A stretch of 64,000 nt of DNA from Candidatus Gastranaerophilales bacterium (GCA_944325315.1 CALVAA010000009.1:1-64000); one strand, 5' to 3'; positions 35,502-44,351 are shown, counted from the first letter of the stretch. Made by a program: numbers and translations. Notes: generated by a model from the letters alone, not told the origin.

Positions 35502-36398
35502 ATGCACTTAGGAAATTCAGTTGTTTGTCCTGTAACAGGCGCAATTATGCTTGGCGCTATGGGTATTAGCGCATTATTTGCCTATAAAAAAGCTAAGGTA
35601 AATTTTTCAAAAGAAAGAATTTTACCTCTGGTTTTAATGAGTGCTTTTGTTTTTGTACTTCAAACATTAAACTTTTCATTTCCAAATTCTTTTTCAAGTG
35701 CACACATCATAGGAACAATACTGCTTTGCTCTTTGTTTGGAAGCAGCATAGGGTTTTTGGCAATAAGCTCTGTTTTATTAATACAGGCGCTGTTTTTTGC
35801 AGACGGAGGTTTGCTTACTTTAGGCTGCAATTTATTTAATATGGGCTTTTTAGCATGCTTTGTTGTATACCCGTTGTTCTTTAAACCACTTAAAAATAAT
35901 CACCCGTTTTTGGGTATCATTTTATCTTCAATAATAGCACTGCAGCTGGGCTCAATTGCTTCTGCAATTGAAATATCCGCTTCAGTGTCTAAAGATGCCG
36001 TTATGCCGTTTTTAGCCTTGATGATGGGGTCTCATCTAATTTCCGGAATTGTTGAAGGAATATTCAGCTCATTTATTTATGCCGTTAATTTAAAATACAG
36101 ATTTGACTTAAAGTTTAGTTCAACTCTGGGCTTTTTAACTTTAATATTCGGAACAATACTTTCAAACTTTGCTTCAAAAAAACCGGATGGGCTTGAATGG
36201 TCAATGTTAAAAATGTCTGACTCTTTTGTTATAAACACCCAAAATGCCGTTTATAGATTATCTGAAGTTATACAATCTAAAACTGCGTTTTTATCAAATT
36301 TGCCGGATTCTATTTCAAATTTATCAGGCATCATTTTAATAACACTGCTTATGTTTATTCTATGCAAAACTTTAGTAAAAACAACAAATGAAAACTAA
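35502..36398 (+). CDS. CbiM/NikM/LarM-type energy-coupled nickel or cobalt permease subunit
   Basis: The 298-residue protein has about seven membrane helices and the metal-binding N-terminus Met-His (MHLGNSVVCPVTGAIML) of the CbiM/NikM S-component family, in which the terminal amine and His2 help bind the metal. Further family segments are QTLNFSFPNSFSSAHIIGT and DGGLLTLGCNLFNMGF. Its place between larC and larE points to nickel import for the pincer cofactor (LarM role). The energising ATPase and coupling genes (LarN/Q/O or CbiO/Q) are absent from the window. Confidence 0.88.
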   Translation: MHLGNSVVCPVTGAIMLGAMGISALFAYKKAKVNFSKERILPLVLMSAFVFVLQTLNFSFPNSFSSAHIIGTILLCSLFGSSIGFLAISSVLLIQALFFADGGLLTLGCNLFNMGFLACFVVYPLFFKPLKNNHPFLGIILSSIIALQLGSIASAIEISASVSKDAVMPFLALMMGSHLISGIVEGIFSSFIYAVNLKYRFDLKFSSTLGFLTLIFGTILSNFASKKPDGLEWSMLKMSDSFVINTQNAVYRLSEVIQSKTAFLSNLPDSISNLSGIILITLLMFILCKTLVKTTNEN

Positions 36399-37170
36399 AT
36401 TAAAAAAATTAAAGAATCATCTCAAAAGCCTTAGAAAAGTTGCAGTTGCTTTTTCTTCAGGGGTCGATTCAACTTTTTTATTAAAAGTTGCAAAAGACAC
36501 CCTGAAGGAAAATATAATTGCAATAACTATAAATGCAATAAACTTTCCTGAAAGGGAAATTATTGAAGCAAAAGAATTTTGTACAAAAAACAATATTAAA
36601 CACATTTTGATAGACTTTAATCCTTTAAAAATTAAAGAATGCAAAAAAAACTCAAAAGAAAGATGCTACATCTGTAAAAAAGAAATGTTTCAAAATATTA
36701 TTCAAACCGCAAATATAAACGGTTTTGAAAATATTATAGAAGGTTCTAATCTTGATGATTTGGATGATTTTAGACCCGGATTAAAAGCACTGAAGGAATT
36801 AAATATTATAAGCCCTCTAAAAGACGCAGGTCTAACAAAGTCTGAAATAAGAAAGCTTTCTTATGACTTAAATCTTTATACATACAATAAAGCTTCTTTT
36901 GCTTGTCTTTTAACACGTTTCAGATGGAGAGAACATATAACAAAAGAAAAATTAAAAATGGTTGAAACATCAGAACACATACTCTACAAAAAAGGGTTTA
37001 GTCAGTTCAGGGTACGGTATGAAGGAAAATGCGCAAGAATAGAAGTTTTGGAAAATGAATTTGATAAACTATTAAAATACAGAAATGATATAACGGAAAG
37101 TTTTTTAAAACTGGGTTTTAATAATGTTTCTATGGATTTAAGAGGTTACAAAAAAGGAAGTATGAACTAA
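36388..37170 (+). CDS. larE: ATP-dependent sulfur transferase LarE
   Basis: LarE supplies sulfur to the pincer cofactor precursor. The 260-residue PP-loop protein has AVAFSSGVDSTFLLKVA at residues 18-34, CYICKKEMF, IIEGSNLDDLDDFRPG and the conserved Cys in FACLLTRFRWREH, the position of the sacrificial Cys of Lactobacillus LarE. Additional cysteines (CYIC pair) raise the possibility of the Fe-S-using LarE type. The gene overlaps the permease by 11 bases. No larA follows in the window. Confidence 0.92.
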   Translation: MKTKLKKLKNHLKSLRKVAVAFSSGVDSTFLLKVAKDTLKENIIAITINAINFPEREIIEAKEFCTKNNIKHILIDFNPLKIKECKKNSKERCYICKKEMFQNIIQTANINGFENIIEGSNLDDLDDFRPGLKALKELNIISPLKDAGLTKSEIRKLSYDLNLYTYNKASFACLLTRFRWREHITKEKLKMVETSEHILYKKGFSQFRVRYEGKCARIEVLENEFDKLLKYRNDITESFLKLGFNNVSMDLRGYKKGSMN

Positions 37171-37178
37171 TTTTAATT

Positions 37179-37610
37179 CTAAATCATATCAATTCTTTTT
37201 TGATGACGACCGAATTCAAAATCCGTTTCAAAAAAAGTATCTACAATTTCTTTAGCTAAACCAAGCCCGACAACTCTTGCACCGAAAGTTAAAACATTAG
37301 CATCATTGTGGGCTCTTGCCATTTTTGCACTATAAGTATCTGAAACACACACCGCACGAATTTGATTAAATCTGTTTGCAGTAATTTGCATTCCTAAACC
37401 TGTTCCGCAAATAAGAACTCCTTTATCAAAATTACCGTTTATTATTTCATAGCAGACTTTTTTTGCATAGATAGGATAATCGCAAGAATCTTTAGAATTT
37501 GTGCCAAAGTCTTTAACGATATATCCTTTATTCAATAAATAATTATATATTTCACCTTTCAACTCAAATCCGCCGTGGTCTGATGCTATTGCTATTTTTA
37601 ATTTTTCCAT
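37179..37610 (-). CDS. rpiB: Ribose-5-phosphate isomerase B
   Basis: RpiB interconverts ribose-5-phosphate and ribulose-5-phosphate. Starting at the ATG at 37610 (GGAGT six bases upstream) gives 143 residues, the family length; a longer frame exists without a ribosome-binding site. Motifs are IAIASDHGGFELK at the N-terminus, DFGTNSKDSCDYP, the active Cys in GVLICGTGLGMQITANR (about 66) and NDANVLTFGARVVG. It is convergent with larE and divergent from fba. Confidence 0.95.
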   Translation of the reverse strand: MEKLKIAIASDHGGFELKGEIYNYLLNKGYIVKDFGTNSKDSCDYPIYAKKVCYEIINGNFDKGVLICGTGLGMQITANRFNQIRAVCVSDTYSAKMARAHNDANVLTFGARVVGLGLAKEIVDTFFETDFEFGRHQKRIDMI

Positions 37611-37714
37611 AAAAGACTCCAAATAATATATACTATTATACAATAATTTTCTTGTAACTGAAAAACTTTTGCGATAAATTAAAGAAGTAGAGGTATTTTT
37701 ATAAGGAAATTCTT

Positions 37715-38674
37715 ATGACTGAAAGAAAACTTGTAGGAACAAATGAAATGTTCAAAAAGGCTCTAGCAGGCGGTTATGCTATTGGAGCTTACAATGTTAA
37801 CAACATGGAAATTTTGCAAGGTATTGCAGAAGCTGCTGAAGAAACTCAATCTCCAATTATTCTTCAAGTTTCAGCAGGAGCCAGAAAATATGCAAATCAA
37901 ACATACTTAATCAAATTAGTTGAAGCGGCACTGGCTACAACAACAGTACCTATAGCACTTCACTTAGACCATGGCGCTGATTTTGAAATTTGCAAAGCTT
38001 GTATTGATGGCGGTTTTTCTTCAGTTATGATAGATGGAAGCAGATTCCCGTTTGAAGAAAATGTTGCATTAACTAAAAAAGTTGTTGAATATGCTCACGA
38101 AAGAGGAGTTTCAGTTGAAGCTGAACTTGGAAAACTTGCAGGCGTTGAAGACGACGTAAAAGTTGATGCTAAAGATGCAAAATATACAAATGTTAAAGAA
38201 GCAGTTGAATTTGTAAGACAAACAGGCTGCGATTCCCTGGCTATTGCAATCGGAACAAGCCACGGTGCTTATAAATTCAAAGGCGAAGCAAAACTTGACT
38301 TTGAAAGGCTAAAAGAAATTAAAGACGCTCTAAAAGAAGCAGGCTTTGGAGACTATCCAATTGTACTTCACGGATCCAGCTCTGTTCCTAAAGAATTTGT
38401 TGAAAAATGCAACAAATACGGCGGAAAATTACCAGACGCCCAAGGTGTTCCTGAAGAAATGCTTAAATACGCTTCTCAACACGGCGTAGCTAAAATTAAT
38501 ATCGATACAGATTTAAGATTAGCTATGACATCCACAATTAGAGAATTCTTTATTGAGCATCCTGAAAAATTTGACCCAAGAGAATATATGGGTCCGGGAA
38601 GAACTGCTGTTAAAGAAATGGTAATGCATAAAATGAGAGATGTATTAGGTACAGCAGGACACGCTAAAGACTAA
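37715..38674 (+). CDS. fba: Class II fructose-bisphosphate aldolase
   Basis: This zinc aldolase cleaves fructose-1,6-bisphosphate to triose phosphates in glycolysis. The 319-residue protein has AYNVNNMEILQGI, the zinc motif PIALHLDHGADFEICKACI with His/Asp, VEAELGKLAGVEDD, a second zinc-ligand region IGTSHGAYKF, and LHGSSSVPKEF (third His), then KINIDTDLRLAMT. The rather slow GC and common codons fit a highly expressed gene. A clear AAGGAA Shine-Dalgarno and strong downstream terminator mark a single-gene unit. Confidence 0.95.
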   Translation: MTERKLVGTNEMFKKALAGGYAIGAYNVNNMEILQGIAEAAEETQSPIILQVSAGARKYANQTYLIKLVEAALATTTVPIALHLDHGADFEICKACIDGGFSSVMIDGSRFPFEENVALTKKVVEYAHERGVSVEAELGKLAGVEDDVKVDAKDAKYTNVKEAVEFVRQTGCDSLAIAIGTSHGAYKFKGEAKLDFERLKEIKDALKEAGFGDYPIVLHGSSSVPKEFVEKCNKYGGKLPDAQGVPEEMLKYASQHGVAKINIDTDLRLAMTSTIREFFIEHPEKFDPREYMGPGRTAVKEMVMHKMRDVLGTAGHAKD

Positions 38675-38696
38675 TTTTACATATTCAAATAATTTT

Positions 38697-38727
38697 AAAA
38701 AAAGCCCCTTTAAAGGGGCTTTTTTTA
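38697..38727 (+). terminator. Terminator of fba
   Basis: AAAGCCCC and GGGGCTTT arms around 38701-38722 form a G/C-rich hairpin followed by seven T. Confidence 0.9.
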
Positions 38728-38879
38728 TACATTTCCGCACATTGGGTTTGTCAAGTCAATTTCAGCTAATTTTAACTATTTTAAAAAAAATTTACGTTAT
38801 GAAATATTTGCTGATTTTCATACATTGGTTATGCTATAACATATATAACAAAACAAAACAGATATTTATGGGGGAATAA

Positions 38880-39383
38880 ATGAGCCAGTATCTAAGCAAA
38901 GAAGAAATCAAACAATGGAGAAGCTCTTTAGAAAAAATCACTCTTGAAGAATACGCAAAAAAACTGGGAAAAATTTTAGAGGAAGACAAAAAAACAAGTG
39001 ATATCATAGATATCGTTATGAAGAACGAAAAACGTCTTTACACTGACAATCAAAAAACCAACTCAAAACAAAGCATTTTAAAAATAGCTAAAAAAACCCA
39101 AGATATTCAAAAAGAAGTATACGATTCAAAACAAGAATCAATGTTAAACATAGTAAAATCAAAAATGACATTTAAAAAACCGCTTACTCAAAGAGAAGAT
39201 ACGGTTTTAGCACATTTTGTAGAAAATAAAGGCAAAATTGTATATGCAAAAGATTTAGCTGCTATTTTAAATTTACCTACCGACTATGTTTACAAATATA
39301 TCAAAAATTTAAGAACAAAAATATCCGAAGACATTCTGCAGAATGCTACAAAAGGCGGATACATATTTAATTTACAAAAATAA
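38880..39383 (+). CDS. Putative winged-helix DNA-binding protein with helical N-terminus
   Basis: The 167-residue protein has a Lys/Glu-rich helical N-terminal half and a C-terminal segment (residues about 100-165) that looks like a PhoB-type winged helix: LTQREDTVLAHFVENKGKIV, YAKDLAAILNLPTDYVYKYI, LRTKISEDILQNATKGGYIF. The final G-G-Y-I-F matches the wing end. There is no receiver domain. It could be a stand-alone transcription factor; it lies 36 bp upstream of a histidine kinase/receiver pair, which may or may not be functionally linked. A GGGGGAA Shine-Dalgarno precedes the ATG. Confidence 0.65.
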   Translation: MSQYLSKEEIKQWRSSLEKITLEEYAKKLGKILEEDKKTSDIIDIVMKNEKRLYTDNQKTNSKQSILKIAKKTQDIQKEVYDSKQESMLNIVKSKMTFKKPLTQREDTVLAHFVENKGKIVYAKDLAAILNLPTDYVYKYIKNLRTKISEDILQNATKGGYIFNLQK

Positions 39384-39384
39384 T

Positions 39385-39412
39385 TTGCGCTATTTAAAAT
39401 GTAGTCTATAAT
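39385..39412 (+). promoter_or_regulatory. Promoter before the histidine kinase, probably leaderless
   Basis: TTGCGC (39385-39390), 16-bp spacer and a perfect TATAAT (39407-39412) precede the ATG at 39419 by six bases, with no ribosome-binding site. Confidence 0.6.
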
Positions 39413-39418
39413 TAAACT

Positions 39419-40654
39419 ATGGATATTTTATCAAAAACACTGGATTTAATAGACAATGTCATAAATGATATTGAAATAAAAGATATTAATTTCTACGATT
39501 ATCTGTTAAATCTGATGTCATCTTTATATAAAAATTGTTCAATTGCTTTGTTTTTTTATGAAAATACAAACTTTATCCTAAAAAGCGCAGTAAAAGACAA
39601 TAAAAAAACAGATATTACTTTTCCTCTTTCTTTTGAAAATATTGAAAGACTTTTTGATTCAAAAGACAAGTTTATAAAAATCAAAACACAAAAGACAGAC
39701 TTTTTAAAAGCTGAAACAATTGTAGCAAAACTTGCAATTAAAGAGTCTGTTTTTGGTTTTGCACTTCTGAGCTCAGACTCTTTAAATGATGATAAAATTC
39801 TTGATTCATTTATTGCTATCTGTAATATTGTAAGTTATAAAATTAAAGATTACGAGCTTAATGAAGTTTTTAAGATTCAATTAAAAGCTCTTCAAGAAGC
39901 AATAATAGAAAAAGAAAACGCTTTTGAAATTATAAAAAAACAACACAAAAAACTACTAGAATTAGACAAAGCTAAAAATCTTTTTTTAGCAAATATATCC
40001 CATGAATTAAGAACACCGCTTAATGCTATTATCGGTTTTTCTCAGGCGCTGGACAGTAAAATATTCGGTGAATTAAATCAAAAACAAGCAGAATATATTA
40101 AGGATATTCAAATATCAAGTTTGCACCTTTTGGGAATGATTAATGAAATATTAGATATATCAAAACTTGAATCCAATGCAATAAAGTTCAGTCCGATTGA
40201 ACTTGATCCTAAAACAGTTATAAACGAGGTAATAAATATACTTGAGCCTTTATATAAAAATAAAAATATTAAAGTAGAATTTATCTCTAATTTTAACGGA
40301 ACAATTAAAGCGGACTATCAAAAATTTCAGCAAATTTTATACAATCTTCTTTCAAATGCTATTAAATATACTTTTGAAAATGGAAAAATCGAAATAATAT
40401 CAGATTTTCAAAACAAGGACTATATATTAAAAATCAAAGACAACGGAATCGGAATAGAAAAAAAATATCATAATAAAATATTTAAAAAATTTGTACATTT
40501 AAACAATATCTATACAAAAAACCAAAGCTCAACCGGGTTGGGTCTCACGATTACAAAAGAACTGGTCAAACTTCACAACGGAAAGATTTTTCTTGAAAGC
40601 GAATTAGAAAAAGGTTCAACTTTTACAATGATTTTTAAAAAGATGGTAATATGA
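39419..40654 (+). CDS. Soluble histidine kinase with GAF-like N-terminal domain
   Basis: The 411-residue protein lacks membrane segments. Residues about 20-150 resemble a GAF sensor domain by pattern only. A coiled linker leads to HisKA with NISHELRTPLNAIIGFSQAL (His195), then a HATPase domain (N box YNLLSNAIKYTFENG, G1 IKDNGIGIEKKY, G2 STGLGLTITKELV). The kinase gene overlaps the following CheY-like receiver by four bases, so they form a two-gene signalling unit. The input is probably cytoplasmic. Confidence 0.92.
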   Translation: MDILSKTLDLIDNVINDIEIKDINFYDYLLNLMSSLYKNCSIALFFYENTNFILKSAVKDNKKTDITFPLSFENIERLFDSKDKFIKIKTQKTDFLKAETIVAKLAIKESVFGFALLSSDSLNDDKILDSFIAICNIVSYKIKDYELNEVFKIQLKALQEAIIEKENAFEIIKKQHKKLLELDKAKNLFLANISHELRTPLNAIIGFSQALDSKIFGELNQKQAEYIKDIQISSLHLLGMINEILDISKLESNAIKFSPIELDPKTVINEVINILEPLYKNKNIKVEFISNFNGTIKADYQKFQQILYNLLSNAIKYTFENGKIEIISDFQNKDYILKIKDNGIGIEKKYHNKIFKKFVHLNNIYTKNQSSTGLGLTITKELVKLHNGKIFLESELEKGSTFTMIFKKMVI

Positions 40655-41010
40655 AAAAAATATTGATTGTTGAAGATAATGAACTTAATATGAAGCTTTT
40701 TTATGATATTTTAACATATCAAAACTATGATGTCGAAAAAGCTTATGACGGTCTTGAAGCATATCAAAAAATTGAATCAAACAAATATGATTTGATTATT
40801 CTTGATATACAACTTCCAAAGATGGATGGTTTCAAAGTTTTAAAAAAACTAAAAGAAAAAAATATTTCTTTATCAAACATAATAATCGTATCAGCTTGTG
40901 CAATGGATGAAGATAAAGCTAAAGCAAAGGCTTTTAATATTGAAACATACTTAACAAAGCCCATAGACATTAATAACTTTTTAAAAACAGTCAAAGAAAA
41001 GCTTGATTAA
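40651..41010 (+). CDS. Single-domain response regulator (CheY-like)
   Basis: The 119-residue protein is only a receiver domain: KKILIVEDNELNMKLF, phospho-acceptor Asp in DLIILDIQLPKMDG (about 52), switch Ser in VSACAMD and Lys in YLTKPID. It has no output domain. Its start overlaps the kinase stop (ATGA), so the kinase is the likely phosphodonor; the output may be a direct protein interaction or a phosphorelay. It is convergent with, and overlaps by four bases, the radical SAM gene. Confidence 0.93.
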   Translation: MKKILIVEDNELNMKLFYDILTYQNYDVEKAYDGLEAYQKIESNKYDLIILDIQLPKMDGFKVLKKLKEKNISLSNIIIVSACAMDEDKAKAKAFNIETYLTKPIDINNFLKTVKEKLD

Positions 41011-42785
41011 CAATCTAATACTTTTTTTGTTTTTAAATTCGTGCAAACCCCACAATTAGAACATTTAACTTCACAAGGAATTGTGGAAATTTCTTTATAT
41101 GCTTTTTTGTATTCATTCATAAGCCAGGTTCTGTTCAACCCAAAGTCAATATTTTCCCATGGGAGTTTTTTTTCTATTGATAATTCTTGAGTTGTTTCTT
41201 TTTCAATATCTATATTTAATTTTTTTTCAACTTCCGAATAGATTTCTTTTTTTATATTCTCATCCCAACTTTCAAGATAGCATCCGTTTTTATATAACTC
41301 GTACAAAAATAAGCTTTCTTTTTTGCCGCCTCTTGCAAAAAAAGCTTCAAGCATAGATACAAAAGGATTATGAAAATTTAATTTAGCGTTTTTAATCCTG
41401 TTTTTTTGATTTTTTAAATATTTAATTTTTTCTTCTATCTCAAATAAAGTGTTCTGTCTCGCCCATTGAAAAGGAGTGTGGGGCTTTGGAACAAATATTG
41501 AAACAGAACAAGTAATATTCGGATACTTTAAACCCTCTTTTTTGCAAATAAGATTAACATTTTCAATAAGCTTTACAATTGCTTCGATATCATCCATATT
41601 TTCAAAAGGAAGGCCTATTATAAAATAATATTTTATTTTACTCCAGCCGTTTTTTATGCAGGATATCGTTGCATCTATAATTTGTTTTTCAGATAAATTT
41701 TTATTTATAATATCCCTCATTCTCTGGCTTCCTGCCTCAGGGGCAATTGTAATTGATGCTTTTCTTTCACCACAGGCTAACTTTGCTAAATTCAAAGAAA
41801 ACTTATCCGCTCTTTGGGAAGGAAGCGAAACACTTATACCTGTTCCTTTAAAATGACAATTTAATTCAGTTAAAATTTCTTCGATTTTACTGTGATCATT
41901 AGATGATAAAGATAAAAGCGAATACTCGTCATATCCTGTGTTTTTAGTGTATTCTTCGGCTAATTTAATAATATCTTCCTTTTTTCTTTCCCTTATTGGA
42001 AGATTAATATGGGAAGCTTGACAAAAACGACACAATCTTCCGCAGCCGCGCCTTAATTCAACAACGGCTCTATCGTGGATTGAAGCAAAGTGTGGTATCG
42101 GAGAATTTTTAGGATGATTTTCAAAAGTTAATTCAGCAACTCTTTTCTTGGCTCTCTGATTATACCCGGGGGCAAAAATTCCTTCAATTTCAGATAATTT
42201 TTTTAAAATTTCTTCTCTTTTATTATTTTTATTATTCTTTATAACTTCTAAAACTTCAATATTAACTTCTTCACCATCCCCTATAACAAAAATATCTATA
42301 TAAGGAATCATAGGATAAGGATTGGCGCAACACGGCCCGCCTGCAAGAATAATAGGACAAGAGCCGTTTCTGTCTTTTGAAAATAATGGAATATCAAACA
42401 ATTCCAACATTTTTAATACAGTCGTGTATGACATTTCATATTGAAGAGAAAAACCAATTACATCAAAATCTTTTGGTTTTCTTTTTGATTCAAGAGCATA
42501 AATTTTTTTATTGTATTTATCTAAAAGATTTATAAAATCAAAATCAGGCGCATATATTCTATCGCACAAAAATCCTTCTTTTTTATTTATTAAATCGTAT
42601 ATAATTTTATGTCCGAAGTTGCTTATTCCGATTTCATACTTATCCGGAAAAGCAAAGAGAAATTTAACATCAGAATTGTCAAAGTTTTTATCATAAGAAG
42701 CAAATTCATCTCCGATATATCTTGAAGGCCGTTCGGTTTTATAGAGAATTTGTGAATATTCTTTTAAAAAATTATCGTCAATCAT
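41007..42785 (-). CDS. Radical SAM protein of the TIGR03960 type
   Basis: The 592-residue protein has an N-terminal region typical of the TIGR03960 family (LYKTERPSRYIGDEF; FAFPDKYEIGISNFGHKIIY), a B12-binding-like domain with LAGGPCCANPYPM and GDGEE, and a radical SAM core with the Cys triad RRGCGRLCRFCQ (CxxxCxxC). Later motifs are ITIAPEAGSQRMRD and VPKPHTPFQW. A C-terminal Cys cluster (CEVKCSNCGVC, residues near 575) could bind metal. The family is often followed by a DUF2344 partner, which is not adjacent here. Exact substrate unknown; relatives act on tRNA or other complex substrates. Overlaps the receiver gene end. Confidence 0.88.
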   Translation of the reverse strand: MIDDNFLKEYSQILYKTERPSRYIGDEFASYDKNFDNSDVKFLFAFPDKYEIGISNFGHKIIYDLINKKEGFLCDRIYAPDFDFINLLDKYNKKIYALESKRKPKDFDVIGFSLQYEMSYTTVLKMLELFDIPLFSKDRNGSCPIILAGGPCCANPYPMIPYIDIFVIGDGEEVNIEVLEVIKNNKNNKREEILKKLSEIEGIFAPGYNQRAKKRVAELTFENHPKNSPIPHFASIHDRAVVELRRGCGRLCRFCQASHINLPIRERKKEDIIKLAEEYTKNTGYDEYSLLSLSSNDHSKIEEILTELNCHFKGTGISVSLPSQRADKFSLNLAKLACGERKASITIAPEAGSQRMRDIINKNLSEKQIIDATISCIKNGWSKIKYYFIIGLPFENMDDIEAIVKLIENVNLICKKEGLKYPNITCSVSIFVPKPHTPFQWARQNTLFEIEEKIKYLKNQKNRIKNAKLNFHNPFVSMLEAFFARGGKKESLFLYELYKNGCYLESWDENIKKEIYSEVEKKLNIDIEKETTQELSIEKKLPWENIDFGLNRTWLMNEYKKAYKEISTIPCEVKCSNCGVCTNLKTKKVLDC

Positions 42786-42923
42786 AAAATTATTAAACTA
42801 TAAAAACGAAGAAATTAGTGTTAAGTTATGTTAAGCGCATAGAAAAATAAAAGCAATTTTTACAAACAATAACTCTTTATTATATTGTAAGGTTAGTTTA
42901 AAATTAGTTTAGGAGTGTGTGTT

Positions 42924-43469
42924 ATGGCGTGGCTTATAATGGCTGTAAGGAGAAACGAACTGCAACGCAGCATTAATGATCATAGATATGAACAGCTGCA
43001 AATAACAAGAGAATTGAGACAACTTTCAAATTTTTCAAGCTCACTTGGAGACGGACAAATATCCCCCAATGAAATAGATGGCCTTGGAAGCAATTTATTC
43101 GGAAGTGCACTTGATTTTATGGGTTATTCAAAAGACGCAGCAGCAGAAGCTGCGCAGTATCAAACTGAAAAATACGAAACAGCCTATCAAGACGCAACTC
43201 AAGACCAGCTGACAAATGCAGGATTATCACTTTATATGGACGAAAGCGGTAATCTCGATACCGAATCTTTATATCAAAAATTCTACGAAGAAGCCCTTGT
43301 TGAATATGCACAGGAATATGTACTTCCAAGACTAAACGAAATTGAAAAAGACTTACAAGACAAACAAACCGAACTCGAAATGATAACAGAATCCGAACAA
43401 GCAGAACTCGAACAGCTAAAAAGCAGTATAAGCGGCGAAATCCAAAACAATACAATTAAACTTGCTTAA
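42924..43469 (+). CDS. Coiled-coil protein of unknown function (MAWLIMAVRR start)
   Basis: The ATG at 42924 (AGGAG nine bases upstream) is preferred over an in-frame GTG at 42915. The 181-residue protein is acidic with long helices: an N-terminal amphipathic segment MAWLIMAVRRNELQRSIND and a C-terminal coiled coil (LPRLNEIEKDLQDKQTELE). No signal peptide or known domain was found. It has its own promoter region with direct GTTAAG repeats (42820, 42830) and an 11-bp terminator, so it is a monocistronic, probably well-expressed gene. A structural or secretion-associated role is possible but not shown. Confidence 0.75.
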   Translation: MAWLIMAVRRNELQRSINDHRYEQLQITRELRQLSNFSSSLGDGQISPNEIDGLGSNLFGSALDFMGYSKDAAAEAAQYQTEKYETAYQDATQDQLTNAGLSLYMDESGNLDTESLYQKFYEEALVEYAQEYVLPRLNEIEKDLQDKQTELEMITESEQAELEQLKSSISGEIQNNTIKLA

Positions 43470-43493
43470 CAAAAATAAAACTCCTGAATAATA

Positions 43494-43524
43494 AAAATGC
43501 TCACCTCAAGTGAGCATTTTTTTT
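43494..43524 (+). terminator. Strong terminator after the coiled-coil gene
   Basis: A perfect 11-bp hairpin (AAAATGCTCAC 43494-43504 with GTGAGCATTTT 43510-43520) and loop CTCAA are followed by T's. Confidence 0.92.
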
Positions 43525-43603
43525 GCAAAAAAAATTAACTTATGTTAATATAAGTTTAAAAAACTATATATTTTGTAATGTTATGAATAAGTAAGGAAGA
43601 AAA

Positions 43604-44350
43604 ATGACCAAAGATGTGCAAGGCGAACAAACGGATTCCAAGCAAAAAATTCTTGTTGTAGATGATGAAGCAAGTATCAGAAGAATCTTAGAAACCCGTC
43701 TTAAAATGGCAGGATACAATGTTGTTACAGCAGAAGACGGCGAAGAAGCAGTTGAGCTTTTTAATAAAACAAACCCGGATATTGTTATTCTTGATGTTAT
43801 GATGCCAAAAATGGATGGCTATGGAGTAACAAGAGAAATAAGAAGAGTATCGGATGTACCCATTATTATCTTAACTGCACTGGGAGATGTATCGGAAAGA
43901 ATAACGGGGCTTGAATTAGGTGCAGATGATTATGTAATTAAACCATTTAGTCCAAAAGAGCTTGAAGCTCGTGTTAAAGCTGTTTTAAGAAGAACAGTAA
44001 ACAAAGATATAACCATTCCCACAGGAAAAGCTACTAAAAATGTTATTACAACAGGAAATATTAAAATTGACACAGCCAGAAGACAAGTTTATCGTAAAAA
44101 TGAAAGAATACGTCTTACGGGAATGGAATTTAGCTTGCTTGAATTATTAGTAAATAATTCAGGAACTGCATACTCAAGAAATGAAATCCTTCAACATGTT
44201 TGGGCATACCCCCCTGATCACAGGATAGATACACGTGTAGTTGATGTGCATATTTCAAGACTGCGCTCAAAATTGGAAACTGACCCTGCCAACCCGGAAT
44301 TAATCCTTACTGCTCGCGGCATAGGCTATATGTTTCAAAGAATAGGCTAA
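43604..44350 (+). CDS. rpaB: OmpR-family regulator resembling cyanobacterial RpaB (Ycf27)
   Basis: The 248-residue regulator has a receiver domain nearly identical in motif to cyanobacterial RpaB: KILVVDDEASIRRILETRL, Asp in DIVILDVMMPKMDGYG, ILTALGDVSERITGLELGAD and YVIKPFSPKELEARVKAVLR (each cited within 20 residues). The winged helix has DTRVVDVHISRLRSKLE and ARGIGYMFQRIG. In Cyanobacteria RpaB controls high-light and redox genes with the NblS/Hik33 kinase. Photosynthesis genes are absent here, so it must regulate something else. No kinase is adjacent. It has AAGGAAG before the ATG and is followed two bases later by an M14 peptidase gene. Confidence 0.88.
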   Translation: MTKDVQGEQTDSKQKILVVDDEASIRRILETRLKMAGYNVVTAEDGEEAVELFNKTNPDIVILDVMMPKMDGYGVTREIRRVSDVPIIILTALGDVSERITGLELGADDYVIKPFSPKELEARVKAVLRRTVNKDITIPTGKATKNVITTGNIKIDTARRQVYRKNERIRLTGMEFSLLELLVNNSGTAYSRNEILQHVWAYPPDHRIDTRVVDVHISRLRSKLETDPANPELILTARGIGYMFQRIG

Positions 44351-44351
44351 T

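Noticed and set aside
38749-38879. Riboswitch or gene between fba and the winged-helix gene
   Set aside because: Only AT-rich DNA with a likely promoter (TATAAC near 38837) is visible; no conserved structure or frame.
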